64,000 nucleotides of DNA, taken from contig NZ_AP018718.1 in assembly GCF_003966565.1 (NCBI RefSeq), forward strand, positions 62,001 through 126,000, read 5' to 3'. Both the position numbers and the translations under genes were made by a program. Positions 29,216-40,039 of the stretch are shown piece by piece; positions within the stretch are counted from its first letter, which is position 1, and every line of letters begins with the position of its first letter. A model generated the notes under the pieces. That model saw only the letters and a list, made by a program, of their open reading frames with translations. It was not told where the DNA came from and ran no database searches. The DNA comes from Sulfuricystis multivorans (GTDB taxonomy: Bacteria > Pseudomonadota > Gammaproteobacteria > Burkholderiales > Rhodocyclaceae).

Positions 29216-29816
29216 ATCCCGTACCCTGCTGTTCGCCGTCGGCCTCGCGCTGGCTTGGCCGGCCGCGGCGCGCATCGTCTGTTGTGACGTGAATGGCAAG
29301 CGGGTGTGCGGCGATCCGCCGCCGCCGGTGTGTGACAGTCGGGCGAAGACCATCTATCTACAAGGCGGCTCGTCCAAGGAAATCGAGGCGCCGCTCACGG
29401 CCGAGCAACGCGCCGCGCGCGAAGCGGAAGAAGCCCGCAAGAAGGAAGAGGCCAGAAAGGCCGCCGAACAGGCGCGCAAGGACCGCGCGCTGCTCGACAG
29501 TTTCACGAACGTCAAGGAACTCGATGCGGCGCGCGAGCGGGCGATCGCCGACCTCGAAAAGAATGCCGAGCAGGCGAAGAACCGGCTCGAAGCCGCGCTC
29601 GCCAAGCAGAAAAAGCTCGACGACGAGAAGGAGTTCTATACCAAGAAGCCGCTGCCGGCGGCGCTGAAGAAACAGATCGAAGAGAACGAACGCGAAATCG
29701 CCGCGCAGCGCCAGGCGCTCGAGCAGAAGGAAAAGGACGTCGCTGCGGTGCGCGAGCGCTTCGCCGCCGACCGGGAACGTTACCTGCAGCTCACCGGCAA
29801 GACGGCCAGGAAATAG
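29202..29816 (+). CDS. Secreted coiled-coil protein, unknown function
   Basis: The 204-residue protein has an N-terminal signal peptide ending near PAAAR, followed by a short four-cysteine part ([10 protein letters not shown]...VC), which resembles the start of DUF4124-type proteins. The rest, from about residue 60, is a highly charged coiled coil of Glu, Lys, Arg and Ala. No enzymatic motif is visible. The start overlaps pyrE by 14 bases and has GGGAGG just upstream. It is probably periplasmic. Confidence 0.8.
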   Translation: MVSIESRTLLFAVGLALAWPAAARIVCCDVNGKRVCGDPPPPVCDSRAKTIYLQGGSSKEIEAPLTAEQRAAREAEEARKKEEARKAAEQARKDRALLDSFTNVKELDAARERAIADLEKNAEQAKNRLEAALAKQKKLDDEKEFYTKKPLPAALKKQIEENEREIAAQRQALEQKEKDVAAVRERFAADRERYLQLTGKTARK

Positions 29817-29822
29817 CCGGCG

Positions 29823-29849
29823 TGCCGGTCAGCCAGCGCCGAGTTTTTT
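29823..29849 (+). repeat. Dispersed 27-bp repeat, copy 7 (at gatB 3' end)
   Basis: TGCCGGTC is followed by GCCAGCGCCGAGTTTT on the plus strand. The minus-strand gatB stop codon lies inside it; the copy encodes the C-terminal KKLGAG. Confidence 0.6.
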
Positions 29850-31268
29850 CCTCAGTAGCTCGCCGACCTGCTGCGGATTGGCCTTACCCTTGGTCGCCTT
29901 CATCACCTGGCCGACCAACGCGTTGAAGGCCTTTTCCTTGCCGGCACGGAATTCCTCGACCGATTTCGGATTCGCGGCGATCACCTCGGCGACGATCGGC
30001 TCGATCGCGGCAGCATCGGATACCTGCTTCAGTCCGCGTGACTCGATGATCGTGTCGGCATCGGTTCCTTCCTGCATCCACAGCGCCTCGAAGACTTCCT
30101 TGGCAAGCTTGGAGGAGAGCGTGCCATCACTGATGCGCCGAATCATGCCGGCCAGCTGCATGGCCGAAACTGGCGCGGCGCCGATATCCTTTTCCGCGCG
30201 GTTCAATCGGGCCGCGAGCTCGCCCATGATCCAGTTGGCACAGAGTTTCGCATTCTCCCTGCCTGCGGCGGCAACGGCATCCTCGAAATAACGCGCCGTC
30301 GCACGCGTCGCGGTGAGCGTCGCGGCATCGTAGGCGGAAAGGCCATAATCGGCCTGGAAACGCACCTGCATCGCCTGCGGGAGCTCGGGCATGCCGGCCT
30401 TCACTTCGGCGATCCACTCCGGCCCGATCTCGAGCGGCAAGAGATCGGGATCGGGAAAGTAGCGGTAATCGTGCGCATCTTCCTTGCTGCGCATCGCGCG
30501 CGTCTGACCGCTGTCTGGATCGAACAGCACGGTGGACTGTTCGATGGCCCGGCCTTCCTCGAGCTCGTTGATCTGCCACTGGATTTCGAAGTCGATCGCC
30601 TGTTGCAGGAAGCGAAAGGAGTTCAGGTTCTTGATCTCGCGGCGCGTGCCGAGCGGCCCGCCGGGACGGCGCACCGAGACATTGGCATCGCAGCGGAAAC
30701 TGCCTTCCTGCATGTTGCCGTCGCAGATGCCGATCCAGGTGACGAGCGCGTGCAGCGCCCTGGCATAGGCGACGGCCTCGCTGGAGGAACGCATGTCGGG
30801 CTCGGAGACGATTTCGAGCAGCGGCGTGCCAGCGCGGTTGAGGTCGATGCCGGTCTTGCCGTGGAAATCTTCGTGCAAGGATTTGCCGGCATCCTCTTCG
30901 AGGTGGGCGCGGGTCAGCCGGATGAGTTTTTCCGAGTCATTGACGCGGATCGTGATGCCTCCGCCGGAGATCACCGGCGTTTCGTACTGGCTGATCTGGT
31001 AGCCCTTCGGCAGATCGGGGTAGAAGTAGTTCTTGCGCGCGAAGATCGAGCGCGGCGCGATTCCGCCACCGACGGCGAGGCCAAATTTGATGGCGCAGAC
31101 CACCGCCTCGCGGTTCAACACCGGCAGCACGCCGGGCAGCGCGATGTCCACTGCGCAAGCCTGGCGGTTGGGTTGCGCGCCGAAGGCGGTGCTGGCGCCG
31201 GAGAAGATTTTCGATTGCGTCTGCAGCTGGACGTGGGTTTCGATGCCGATCACGACTTCCCAGCTCAT
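29829..31268 (-). CDS. gatB: Aspartyl/glutamyl-tRNA amidotransferase subunit B
   Basis: GatB is the kinase/tRNA-binding subunit that, with GatA and GatC, converts Asp-tRNA(Asn) or Glu-tRNA(Gln) to the amides. The 479-residue protein has the standard [10 protein letters not shown] start, the [20 protein letters not shown] segment and a C-terminal YqeY-like domain. Presence of this set suggests indirect asparaginyl- or glutaminyl-tRNA synthesis. The start overlaps the gatA stop as ATGA. Confidence 0.96.
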   Translation of the reverse strand: MSWEVVIGIETHVQLQTQSKIFSGASTAFGAQPNRQACAVDIALPGVLPVLNREAVVCAIKFGLAVGGGIAPRSIFARKNYFYPDLPKGYQISQYETPVISGGGITIRVNDSEKLIRLTRAHLEEDAGKSLHEDFHGKTGIDLNRAGTPLLEIVSEPDMRSSSEAVAYARALHALVTWIGICDGNMQEGSFRCDANVSVRRPGGPLGTRREIKNLNSFRFLQQAIDFEIQWQINELEEGRAIEQSTVLFDPDSGQTRAMRSKEDAHDYRYFPDPDLLPLEIGPEWIAEVKAGMPELPQAMQVRFQADYGLSAYDAATLTATRATARYFEDAVAAAGRENAKLCANWIMGELAARLNRAEKDIGAAPVSAMQLAGMIRRISDGTLSSKLAKEVFEALWMQEGTDADTIIESRGLKQVSDAAAIEPIVAEVIAANPKSVEEFRAGKEKAFNALVGQVMKATKGKANPQQVGELLRKKLGAG

Positions 31269-32722
31269 TTGATACCTCCGGGCATGCGCCGATGCCAGTC
31301 CGTGGCTTGCTGATAACGATGGGCGACATTGAGCATCTTCGCCTCGGCAAACCACGGCGCGATGATTTGCAGCCCCACCGGCAGGCCCGCATCGAAACCG
31401 CAGGGGATCGACATCGCCGGCAGGCCAGCGAGGTTGACGGCGATCGTGTAGATGTCGGACAGATACATCTGGACCGGATCGGCGCTCTTTTCACCGAAGC
31501 GGAAGGCGGGCGTCGGCGTGGTCGGCCCGATGATCACGTCGCAGGAGGCGAACGCAGCCCGAAAGTCCTCGGCGATCAGCCGGCGCACCTGCTGAGCCTT
31601 CAGATAATAGGCATCGTAGTAGCCGTGCGAGAGCACATAGGTGCCGATGAGGATGCGCCGCTTGACCTCCGACCCGAAGCCTTCGGCGCGGGTCTTTTCA
31701 TACATCTCGATCAGGTCGCGGTACTCGGCGGCGCGATGGCCGTAACGCACGCCATCGAAACGGGCGAGATTCGAGCTCGCCTCGGCCGGCGCGATCACAT
31801 AGTAGACCGGCACCGAAAGATTGGAATTGGGTAGCGAGACCTCGACGGTCGTCGCGCCTAGCCGGCGATATTCGGCAAGCGCGTCCTCCACCGCGGCGCG
31901 CACGCCGGCAGCCATGCCGGTGCCGAAAAATTCCTTTGGGAGACCGATCTTCAGGCCATCGAGGGGCTTATCGAGTTCAAGCGTGTAGTCTTCGGCTGCG
32001 CGATCGAGCGAGGTCGAGTCGCGCGCATCGAAGCCGGCCATCGCGTTTAGGAGCAGCGCGCAATCCTCGGCCGATTTGGCCATCGGCCCGCCTTGATCGA
32101 GGCTGGAGGCGAAGGCGATCATGCCAAAGCGCGAGACCACGCCGTAGGTGGGCTTGAGGCCAGTGAGGCCACACAGCGCCGCAGGCTGGCGGATCGATCC
32201 TCCCGTGTCGGTGCCGGTGGCCGCCGGCACGAGGCGAGCCGCGATGGCCGCCGCCGAACCGCCCGAAGAACCACCGGGCACGCGCGCCAAATCCCAGGGG
32301 TTCTTCACCGGCCCGAAGAACGAGGTCTCGTTCGACGAGCCCATCGCGAACTCGTCCATGTTGGTCTTGCCGATCAGCACCATGCCGGCAGCGGCCATCC
32401 GCTCGACCACATGGGCGTCATATGGCGAGACGAAGTTGGCCAGCATCTTCGAGCCGCAGGTGGTGCGCCAACCTTGTGCGCAGAAGATGTCCTTGTGGGC
32501 GAGCGGGATGCCGGTCAGCGGGGATGCCGTCTCTGCCTCGCCGAGTTTCGCATCCGCGGCGCGCGCGAGGCTGAGCGCCTTCTCGCGGTCGATGGTGATG
32601 AAGGCATTGAGCGTCGGGTTGAGTTTCTCGATACGGTCGAGGAACAGCGTGGTGAGCTCGACGCTGGAAATCTCTTTCCCGACGAGGGCGGCGGACAGTT
32701 CCTTGAGAGACGAATCGATCAT
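31265..32722 (-). CDS. gatA: Aspartyl/glutamyl-tRNA amidotransferase subunit A
   Basis: GatA is the glutamine amidase subunit. In the 485-residue protein the Ser-cisSer-Lys triad is visible: lysine in PLAHKDIFC, and serines in GGSSGGS and [10 protein letters not shown]. The ATG at 32722 ([10 protein letters not shown]) is the family start. It is preceded by a short hairpin-containing gap and gatC. Confidence 0.96.
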   Translation of the reverse strand: MIDSSLKELSAALVGKEISSVELTTLFLDRIEKLNPTLNAFITIDREKALSLARAADAKLGEAETASPLTGIPLAHKDIFCAQGWRTTCGSKMLANFVSPYDAHVVERMAAAGMVLIGKTNMDEFAMGSSNETSFFGPVKNPWDLARVPGGSSGGSAAAIAARLVPAATGTDTGGSIRQPAALCGLTGLKPTYGVVSRFGMIAFASSLDQGGPMAKSAEDCALLLNAMAGFDARDSTSLDRAAEDYTLELDKPLDGLKIGLPKEFFGTGMAAGVRAAVEDALAEYRRLGATTVEVSLPNSNLSVPVYYVIAPAEASSNLARFDGVRYGHRAAEYRDLIEMYEKTRAEGFGSEVKRRILIGTYVLSHGYYDAYYLKAQQVRRLIAEDFRAAFASCDVIIGPTTPTPAFRFGEKSADPVQMYLSDIYTIAVNLAGLPAMSIPCGFDAGLPVGLQIIAPWFAEAKMLNVAHRYQQATDWHRRMPGGIK

Positions 32723-32745
32723 AAAGCGAAGCGACCACAAAGTCT

Positions 32746-32763
32746 CCCCTCCGAGAGGAGGGG
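32746..32763. terminator. Short hairpin between gatC and gatA
   Basis: A perfect seven-pair stem, CCCCTCC/GGAGGGG, with a GAGA loop lies in the 64-base gap. There is no T-tract, so it is more likely an intergenic hairpin that modulates transcript stability than a terminator. Confidence 0.35.
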
Positions 32764-32786
32764 CTGGGGGAGGCGGGCGATCCGTT

Positions 32787-33074
32787 TCATTCGATCACCT
32801 TCGGCACCAGATACAGGCCGGCTTCAGACTCGGGCGCGATCGCCATGAAGTCGTCGCGGCGGTCGCTTTCGGTCACGCGGTCTTCGCGCAGGCGCTGCAC
32901 GACATCGACGGCGTGGGCCATCGGCACGATGCCGGTGGTGTCGACGGCCTGCAACTGTTCGACGAAGGCGAGGATCGCATTCAGCTGTTCGCGGATCTGC
33001 GCGGATTCGCTGGCGGAGATCTCGATGCGCGCCAGATGCGCGATGCGACTGACGTCGGCCGGGCTCAAGGACAT
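32787..33074 (-). CDS. gatC: Aspartyl/glutamyl-tRNA amidotransferase subunit C
   Basis: GatC is a small chaperone-like subunit that stabilises GatA and GatB. The 95-residue protein starts [19 protein letters not shown] and contains [14 protein letters not shown], both standard. It is first of gatC-gatA-gatB and divergent from mreB across 134 bases. Confidence 0.95.
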   Translation of the reverse strand: MSLSPADVSRIAHLARIEISASESAQIREQLNAILAFVEQLQAVDTTGIVPMAHAVDVVQRLREDRVTESDRRDDFMAIAPESEAGLYLVPKVIE

Positions 33075-33145
33075 GGTTTCAAAGTGAAATTTCGGGTTGT
33101 CCCCACTCGCGGGGCAGATTTGCCAAGCTCGTTAGGTTATCATAG

Positions 33146-34252
<1,107 letters not shown>

Positions 34253-34275
34253 GTTCCGCTCCGGTAAGGTGTGCG

Positions 34276-34296
34276 GTGGCATGGTGCCCATGCCAC
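34276..34296. other. Perfect hairpin between mreB and mreC
   Basis: A nine-base perfect inverted repeat, GTGGCATGG/CCATGCCAC with a TGC loop, lies in the 75-base gap. There is no T-tract after it. A flanking GGTGG could instead pair with the later CCACC, so two alternative folds exist. It may partially attenuate or process the mreB-mreC transcript. Confidence 0.5.
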
Positions 34297-34327
34297 GTTG
34301 AACCACCGGGGGAGAAATGCAGTCTTG

Positions 34328-35239
34328 ATGTCCGTCGCGGGTCATTCGCCTCCACCATTTTTCAAGCGCGGGCCGGCGCCCCTGGTGCGGTTGGCCTTTT
34401 TCCTCGCGCTATCCGTGGCGGCGATGGTCGCCGATTTGCGCTTCAAAATGCTCGAACCGGCGCGCGCCGCGGTCGCGGCGCTGCTTTGGCCTTTGCAGAA
34501 AGCCGTCATGCTGCCGGTCGAGGGCGCTGGCGAGGCAGGCACTTATCTCGCCGACCTGGCACGGCTGAAAAAAGAAAACGAGGAACTGCGCGCGCGCCAG
34601 ATCATGCAGGCCAATCAGCTGTTGCGCCAGGCGCATCTGGACCAGGAAAACCGTCGCCTGCGCGCTTTGCTCGACATGCGCGAGCGGCTGGACGCGCCTG
34701 CCCAGGCCGCCGAAATCCTCTATGCGGCGCGTGACCCGTTTTCCCGCCGCATCGTCATCGACCGCGGCATGACGCATGGCATCGAGGCCGGCCAGCCGGT
34801 GATCGACGAGGTCGGCGTGATCGGCCAGGTGACGCGCGTTTTCCCTTTGACCAGCGAGGTGACCCTGCTGACCGACAAGAACCAGGCCATTCCGGTGCAG
34901 GTGCAGCGCAATGGTCTGCGCGCCGTGCTGGCCGGCGCCGGCAACGGCCTCTTGGAATTGAAGTTTTTGCCGATGAATGCCGATGTGCAGGCCGACGATC
35001 TGCTCGTCACTTCCGGACTCGACGGCATCTTTCTACCGGGTCTGCCAGTGGCGCGCGTGACGAAGATCGATCGCGACAACTCCTTCGCGTTCGCGCGCAT
35101 CGAATGCGTACCGATCGCCGGCGTCGAGCGCCAGGGCCAGGTGCTGGTGCTAGGCTCGCGTGCCGCGCCGCCGCTGCCCGAAGAGCGGACCGAGGAACTT
35201 CCCAAGACTGGCAAAGGTCGCAAGACACGAGGCCAATGA
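34328..35239 (+). CDS. mreC: Rod shape-determining protein MreC
   Basis: MreC is a bitopic scaffold of the elongasome. The 303-residue protein has one N-terminal membrane helix, a coiled coil (LARLKKENEELRARQ...LDQENRRLRALL) and the beta-barrel periplasmic part with IDRGMTHGIEAGQPVID. I chose the ATG at 34328; earlier in-frame codons lie in the hairpin region. The C-terminal tail is charged. Confidence 0.94.
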   Translation: MSVAGHSPPPFFKRGPAPLVRLAFFLALSVAAMVADLRFKMLEPARAAVAALLWPLQKAVMLPVEGAGEAGTYLADLARLKKENEELRARQIMQANQLLRQAHLDQENRRLRALLDMRERLDAPAQAAEILYAARDPFSRRIVIDRGMTHGIEAGQPVIDEVGVIGQVTRVFPLTSEVTLLTDKNQAIPVQVQRNGLRAVLAGAGNGLLELKFLPMNADVQADDLLVTSGLDGIFLPGLPVARVTKIDRDNSFAFARIECVPIAGVERQGQVLVLGSRAAPPLPEERTEELPKTGKGRKTRGQ

Positions 35240-35473
35240 TCCTAAAAACCTCAGTTGGACGCGCCCGATGGTACGTGCCGGCGGGCGGATGGCGCGACGC
35301 GACGACGCAGCAGGCTCATGCCTGCAAGGAGGAGCAACAAAGCCAGGCGCCCGTCGGCGCGTACCAGGGGGTGCGTAGCGGGGTCACCTCTCCGGTGAGC
35401 AGAATCAGTGAGACATCTTTCGATCTTCTCAGGCATTTTTTGCCTTCAGGAGCGGTCAACTGGGGTTTTTAGG
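35240..35473. other. Unexplained 234-bp gap between mreC and mreD
   Basis: mreC and mreD are usually almost adjacent. This segment has no convincing gene. It contains a TTTTT-looped AGGCA/TGCCT hairpin at about 35436-35450 and a good spread of stops. A short minus-strand frame encodes a hydrophobic stretch plus arginines, resembling the end of sorting-signal proteins; I do not trust it. Confidence 0.5.
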
Positions 35474-35998
35474 ATGATCCAGCCTACCCATTCCTCGCGG
35501 CGCATTTTGCTGCCGGCACGCACCTGGTTCATCTACCTGTCATTGCTGGTGGCGGCTTTGCTGAACCTGATCCCCCTCGGCCGCCTGCCCGGCGTGCCCG
35601 ACTGGGTGGCGCTGGTGCTCGCCTTCTGGTGCATCCATCAACCGTTGAAGGTCGGCATGGCGGCGGCCTTCTGCTTCGGGCTGGCGATGGATGTCGCCGA
35701 TGCGGCCGTGATGGGTCAGCATGCATTCGCCTATGTGCTGCTCGCCTTCTTCGCCGCCGGCTGGTCGCGCCGTGTGCTCTGGTTTCCGCTCGCCCAGCAG
35801 GCACTGCACGTGTTGCCGATGCTGCTCGGCACGCAGCTCGTGATGCTCTTGATCCGTCTTGCCACCGGCGCCGAGTTTCCCGGCCTCGGTTACTTCCTGT
35901 CGAGCTTCACCGCCGCGCTGCTCTGGTATCCGGCAAGCTTCGTGCTGCTGCTGCCGCAGTATCAGCCAGTCGACCGCGATGAGACCAGACCCATCTGA
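35474..35998 (+). CDS. mreD: Rod shape-determining protein MreD
   Basis: The 174-residue integral membrane protein has about five hydrophobic segments and belongs between mreC and mrdA. MreD sequences are poorly conserved, so context carries much of the weight, but PDWVALVLAFWCIHQP and FCFGLAMDVAD are familiar. The ATG at 35474 follows a G-rich stretch. Its TGA overlaps the mrdA ATG as TGATG. Confidence 0.92.
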   Translation: MIQPTHSSRRILLPARTWFIYLSLLVAALLNLIPLGRLPGVPDWVALVLAFWCIHQPLKVGMAAAFCFGLAMDVADAAVMGQHAFAYVLLAFFAAGWSRRVLWFPLAQQALHVLPMLLGTQLVMLLIRLATGAEFPGLGYFLSSFTAALLWYPASFVLLLPQYQPVDRDETRPI

Positions 35999-37890
35999 TG
36001 AGAATCAAGGACGCACAGGAGGGGCTGGAACAGTTCAACCGCCGCATAGCCAGCGCAGGCGGCCTGGTGATCGTCTGCTTCGTCCTCTTGTTCGGCCGTT
36101 TCTTCTGGCTGCAGGTGATCCAGCACGATTACTACAAGACGCGCGCCGAGGACAACCGCATCTCGCTGGTACCGATCGTGCCCAACCGGGGCTTGATCGT
36201 CGATCGCAACGGCGAAGTGTTGGCGAGAAACTACTCCGCCTATACGCTGGAGATCACGCCTTCGCAGGTCAGCGATCTCGAGGCGACGATCGACGCTCTG
36301 GCGGAATTCATCACCATCGAGCCGAAAGACCGCAAGCGTTTCAGGAAGCTGATGGAAGAGAGTAAGCGCTTCGAGTCGCTGCCGATCCGCACGCGCCTGA
36401 CCGACGAGGAGGTGGCGAAGTTCATCGCCCGCCGCTATCGCTTTCGCGGCGTCGACATCAAGGCACGCCTGTTCCGCCAGTATCCGAAAGGCGCCTTCGC
36501 TTCCCATGTGCTCGGCTATATCGGCCGCGTCACCGACCGCGATCTGGAGCGGATCGCCGAGAATGACCAGGAAGCCAATTACCGTGGCACCGATTATTTC
36601 GGCAAATCTGGTCTGGAGCAGCACTATGAATTCGAGCTGCACGGGCAAACCGGCTTCGAGCAGGTCGAGGTCGATGCCGGCGGCCGCGCGGTACGGACGC
36701 TCTCGCGCGTCGCGCCGGTGCCGGGCAACAACCTGACGCTGACGCTGGACGCCAAGCTGCAGGAAGTCGCCGAGCAGGCCTTCGGCGATCGTCGCGGCGC
36801 GCTGATCGCGATCGAACCGTCCACCGGCGGCGTTCTCGCGCTGGTCTCGGTGCCGAACTATGATCCGAACCTGTTCGTCGATGGCATCTCCGCGGCCGAC
36901 TGGCAGGCGCTCAACGAAGCGGCGGACAAGCCAATGGTCAACCGTGCGCTCAACGGCGCCTATCCACCCGGCTCGACTTTCAAGCCGTTCATGGCGCTGG
37001 CCGCGCTCCACTACGGCAAACGCCGGCCAGAACAGGCGATCATGGATCCGGGCGGATTCAATTTCGGCGGCCATTTCTTCCGCGACGACAAGAAGGGCGG
37101 CCACGGCATGGTGGATATGTACAAGTCGATCGTCGTCTCCTGCGACACCTACTACTACCTGCTCGCCAACGACATGGGTATCGACGCGATCGCCGCCTTC
37201 ATGGGGCCGCTGGGTCTGGGCAGCAAGACCGGCATCGACATCGAGGGCGAGTCCGAAGGCGTGCTGCCGTCGCCAGCCTGGAAGAAGAAGCGCTTCAAAA
37301 AGCCCGAGCAGCAAAAGTGGTATGCCGGCGAGACGATTTCGATCGGCATCGGCCAGGGTTACAACGCCTACACGCCGATCCAGCTCGCCCAGGCGGTGGC
37401 CACGCTCGCCAACGATGGCGTGATGTTCCGCCCGCACCTCGTCAAATACATCACCGACACGAAGACCGGCGAAAAGCGTTTCATCGAGCCGCAGCCGATC
37501 AGGAAACTGCCCTGGAAGCAGGAGCACATCGACGTGATCAAGCGCGCGATGATCGGCGTCACCAAAGAGGGCACGGGTGCGCGCGCTTTCGCCGGGGCGG
37601 AGTACGTGGCGGCCGGCAAGACCGGCACGGCGCAGGTGTTCTCTTACAAGGGTGCCGAGCACAAGACGGAGACCATGAAGGCGCAGTTGCGCGACCATGC
37701 GCTGTTCATCGCCTTCGCGCCGGCCGATCAGCCGAAGATCGCGCTGGCGGTGCTGGTCGAAAACGGCGGCTTCGGCGCCCAGGCCGCCGCGCCGATTGCG
37801 CGCCAGGTGCTCGACTATTACCTGCTCGGCAAGCTGCCCAAGGGCATGGCGCCGACCGACGAGGCCGCGGTGGAGGCGGATCCCGAATGA
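35998..37890 (+). CDS. mrdA: Penicillin-binding protein 2
   Basis: PBP2 is the elongation-specific transpeptidase. The 630-residue protein has an N-terminal membrane helix (about 20-40), a dimerisation domain and a transpeptidase domain with GSTFKPF (SxxK), SCDTYYY and KTGTAQ, in correct order. It overlaps mreD by one base and rodA by four bases. Confidence 0.97.
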   Translation: MRIKDAQEGLEQFNRRIASAGGLVIVCFVLLFGRFFWLQVIQHDYYKTRAEDNRISLVPIVPNRGLIVDRNGEVLARNYSAYTLEITPSQVSDLEATIDALAEFITIEPKDRKRFRKLMEESKRFESLPIRTRLTDEEVAKFIARRYRFRGVDIKARLFRQYPKGAFASHVLGYIGRVTDRDLERIAENDQEANYRGTDYFGKSGLEQHYEFELHGQTGFEQVEVDAGGRAVRTLSRVAPVPGNNLTLTLDAKLQEVAEQAFGDRRGALIAIEPSTGGVLALVSVPNYDPNLFVDGISAADWQALNEAADKPMVNRALNGAYPPGSTFKPFMALAALHYGKRRPEQAIMDPGGFNFGGHFFRDDKKGGHGMVDMYKSIVVSCDTYYYLLANDMGIDAIAAFMGPLGLGSKTGIDIEGESEGVLPSPAWKKKRFKKPEQQKWYAGETISIGIGQGYNAYTPIQLAQAVATLANDGVMFRPHLVKYITDTKTGEKRFIEPQPIRKLPWKQEHIDVIKRAMIGVTKEGTGARAFAGAEYVAAGKTGTAQVFSYKGAEHKTETMKAQLRDHALFIAFAPADQPKIALAVLVENGGFGAQAAAPIARQVLDYYLLGKLPKGMAPTDEAAVEADPE

Positions 37891-38975
37891 GCGTGCGCCG
37901 ATACTGGCAGATGCTCGTCGCCCCACTCGATGGGCCGCTGTTCGGCTTCAGCGTGCTGTTGTTGATCCTCGCCACGGTCGCTTTGGCCAGCGCCGCGCCG
38001 GAACGGCTCAGTGCCCATTGGCTCAATCTCGGCGTGGCGTTGGCGGTGATGCGCATCGTCGCCCAGGTGCCGCCGCAGCGGTTGATGCACATCGCGTTGC
38101 CGATCTATGTGCTCGGGCTGTTGCTGTTGATCGCCGTGGCATTGTTCGGCGACGTCTCGAAAGGCGCGCGGCGCTGGCTCAGCCTGGGTTTCATGCGCAT
38201 CCAGCCCTCGGAGCTGATGAAGATCGCGATGCCGTTGATGCTCGCCTGGTATTTCCAGAAACGCGAGGGCCTGCTCGTCTGGCGCGATTGGTTCATCGCC
38301 ACGCTGTTGCTCGTGATGCCGGTGGCATTGATCGCGCGCCAGCCCGATCTGGGTACCGCGGTGCTGGTGTTCGCCGCCGGCTTTTACGTGATCTTCCTCG
38401 CCGGCCTGTCCTGGAAGGTGATGCTCGGCCTGCTGGGGCTGGCTGCCGCCGCCGCGCCGTTTGCCTGGAATTTGCTCCACGACTATCAGCGGCAACGCGT
38501 TCTGATGCTGCTCGATCCGCAACAGGACCCGCTTGGCAAAGGCTTCCACATCATCCAGTCGATGATCGCAATCGGTTCGGGTGGCCTCTTCGGCAAGGGC
38601 TGGGGACAAGGCACGCAATCCCAGCTCGACTTCATTCCGGAGCGCCATACCGACTTCATCTTCGCCGTCTGGTCGGAAGAGTTTGGTCTGACCGGCAATG
38701 CCGCGCTGTTGATCCTCTACCTGCTGCTGATCGGCCGCGGCCTGCAGATCGCGCTCGCGGCACCGACGTTGTTCACGCGCCTTCTGGCCGGCGCGCTGAC
38801 GCTGATCTTCTTCACCTATGCCTTCGTCAATATGGGGATGGTGTCGGGCATCCTGCCCGTGGTCGGCGTGCCGCTGCCGTTCGTCAGCTATGGCGGCACC
38901 GCACTGGTCACGCTCGGCATCGCGATGGGCATTCTGATGTCGATCCAAAAGAATCGTATGCTGGTGCAGAAATGA
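37887..38975 (+). CDS. rodA: Rod shape-determining glycosyltransferase RodA
   Basis: RodA is the SEDS-family peptidoglycan glycan polymerase paired with PBP2. The 362-residue protein has about ten membrane segments, the QPSELMK, PERHTDFIFAVWSEEFG and FVSYGGTALV signatures. It overlaps mrdA as ATGA and rlpA by four bases. Confidence 0.96.
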   Translation: MSVRRYWQMLVAPLDGPLFGFSVLLLILATVALASAAPERLSAHWLNLGVALAVMRIVAQVPPQRLMHIALPIYVLGLLLLIAVALFGDVSKGARRWLSLGFMRIQPSELMKIAMPLMLAWYFQKREGLLVWRDWFIATLLLVMPVALIARQPDLGTAVLVFAAGFYVIFLAGLSWKVMLGLLGLAAAAAPFAWNLLHDYQRQRVLMLLDPQQDPLGKGFHIIQSMIAIGSGGLFGKGWGQGTQSQLDFIPERHTDFIFAVWSEEFGLTGNAALLILYLLLIGRGLQIALAAPTLFTRLLAGALTLIFFTYAFVNMGMVSGILPVVGVPLPFVSYGGTALVTLGIAMGILMSIQKNRMLVQK

Positions 38976-39988
38976 ACCGGATCATCCTGCTATCCTTGTC
39001 GCTACTGCTCGCCGCCTGTGGCGGTCAGCCGCCCAAGCCTGCCGTGCAGACAACCGCCGCGGGTGCCGCCCCGCCAGCGCCGACTTTTCGTAGTGAGTCG
39101 GCGCCCGGCGGAACGACTTCATTTCCGCCAGCGCCGAGTTCGGGCGAGCGGAAACCGGCCGCAACGCCGCAGGGTGGGGGTTACTATCTCGACGATGGGC
39201 CGCTCGACCATTCGATCGATCTGGCGGCGATCCCCGATGCCGTGCCCAAGCCTGAACCGCTCAACCGCTTCGCCAACCGGCCTTATTCAGTGTTCGGCCG
39301 CGATTACGTGCCGCTTGCCGATGCCACCGGCTACCGGCAGCAAGGCGTGGCGAGCTGGTATGGCCGGCGTTACCACGGCCAGAAGACCTCGAGCGGCGAA
39401 CCTTACGACATGTTCGCGATGACCGCCGCGCATCCGACGCTGCCGATTCCCTCCTATGCGCGCGTCACCCGGATCGACGCCGGGCCCGATTTCGGCAAAT
39501 CGGTCGTGGTGCGCATCATCGATCGTGGCCCCTTCCTGCACGATCGCCTGATCGATCTTTCTTACGTTGCGGCCTGGAAGCTCGGTCTCGTCGATGACGG
39601 CAGCGGCCGGGTCCTCGTCGAGAGCGTGCTTCCCGAAAGCACAGGCGCGCCATTCGCCCGGGCGGAAACCGCGCCTGCCGCGGAGCCGATCGCGCTTGGC
39701 GCCGCCAGCGCGAGTCCTCCGCAGCAGTCGCAGGCCGAGCTGCGCGACGTCGTCGAAAAGGGGGGCCACTATCTGCAGCTTGGCGCTTTCGCCAGCCGCG
39801 ACAATGCCGAAGCGCTGAAGGCCAAGCTGTATCGCGATCTCGGCGAGCTGGGCGACAAGCTGGTGATCAGAAGCGCGGGTAATCTGCATCGGCTGCAGCT
39901 CGGCCCCTGGCTGGATGAAGCCGCCGCGCGCCGCATCGCCGAACGGCTGAAACTCGCCTTCGATCTGCCCAGCATGCTCGTGAAATAG
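38972..39988 (+). CDS. rlpA: Septal ring lytic transglycosylase RlpA (lipoprotein)
   Basis: The 338-residue protein is a lipoprotein (lipobox cysteine C16 in LLAAC), with a Pro/Ala/Ser-rich linker (about 20-65), a double-psi beta-barrel RlpA domain (GVASWYGRRYHGQKTSSGE) and a C-terminal SPOR domain (LQLGAFASRDNAEALKAKL). RlpA cleaves naked glycan at division or cell-end sites. The linker is built from three copies of the dispersed repeat. The start overlaps the end of rodA. Confidence 0.94.
   Translation: MNRIILLSLSLLLAACGGQPPKPAVQTTAAGAAPPAPTFRSESAPGGTTSFPPAPSSGERKPAATPQGGGYYLDDGPLDHSIDLAAIPDAVPKPEPLNRFANRPYSVFGRDYVPLADATGYRQQGVASWYGRRYHGQKTSSGEPYDMFAMTAAHPTLPIPSYARVTRIDAGPDFGKSVVVRIIDRGPFLHDRLIDLSYVAAWKLGLVDDGSGRVLVESVLPESTGAPFARAETAPAAEPIALGAASASPPQQSQAELRDVVEKGGHYLQLGAFASRDNAEALKAKLYRDLGELGDKLVIRSAGNLHRLQLGPWLDEAAARRIAERLKLAFDLPSMLVK
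39064..39142. repeat. Cluster of three dispersed-repeat copies in the rlpA linker
   Basis: A plus copy lies at 39064-39090, a minus copy at 39095-39116 and a shorter plus copy at 39125-39142. The first two form an inverted repeat, with GCGCCGACT facing AGTCGGCGC. They encode PPAPTF, SESAPGG and FPPAPSS in the flexible linker. Confidence 0.65.
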
Positions 39989-40039
39989 CCATCACGGGTG
40001 GCAAGGTATACTTTTTCGAAATCTCACCGGTGAATCTCC

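Noticed and set aside
35251-35436. Minus-strand small frame with a Leu-rich stretch and RRR, resembling a PEP-CTERM-like sorting tail
   Set aside because: It has no PEP box, no upstream protein and no ribosome site; composition alone explains it.
35962-37926. Long minus-strand open frame opposite mrdA
   Set aside because: It mirrors PBP2, which has all catalytic motifs; the antisense product is rich in Arg and His with no domain, as expected of shadow frames in high-GC DNA. The same applies to long frames opposite lpdV, bkdA1 and pstC.
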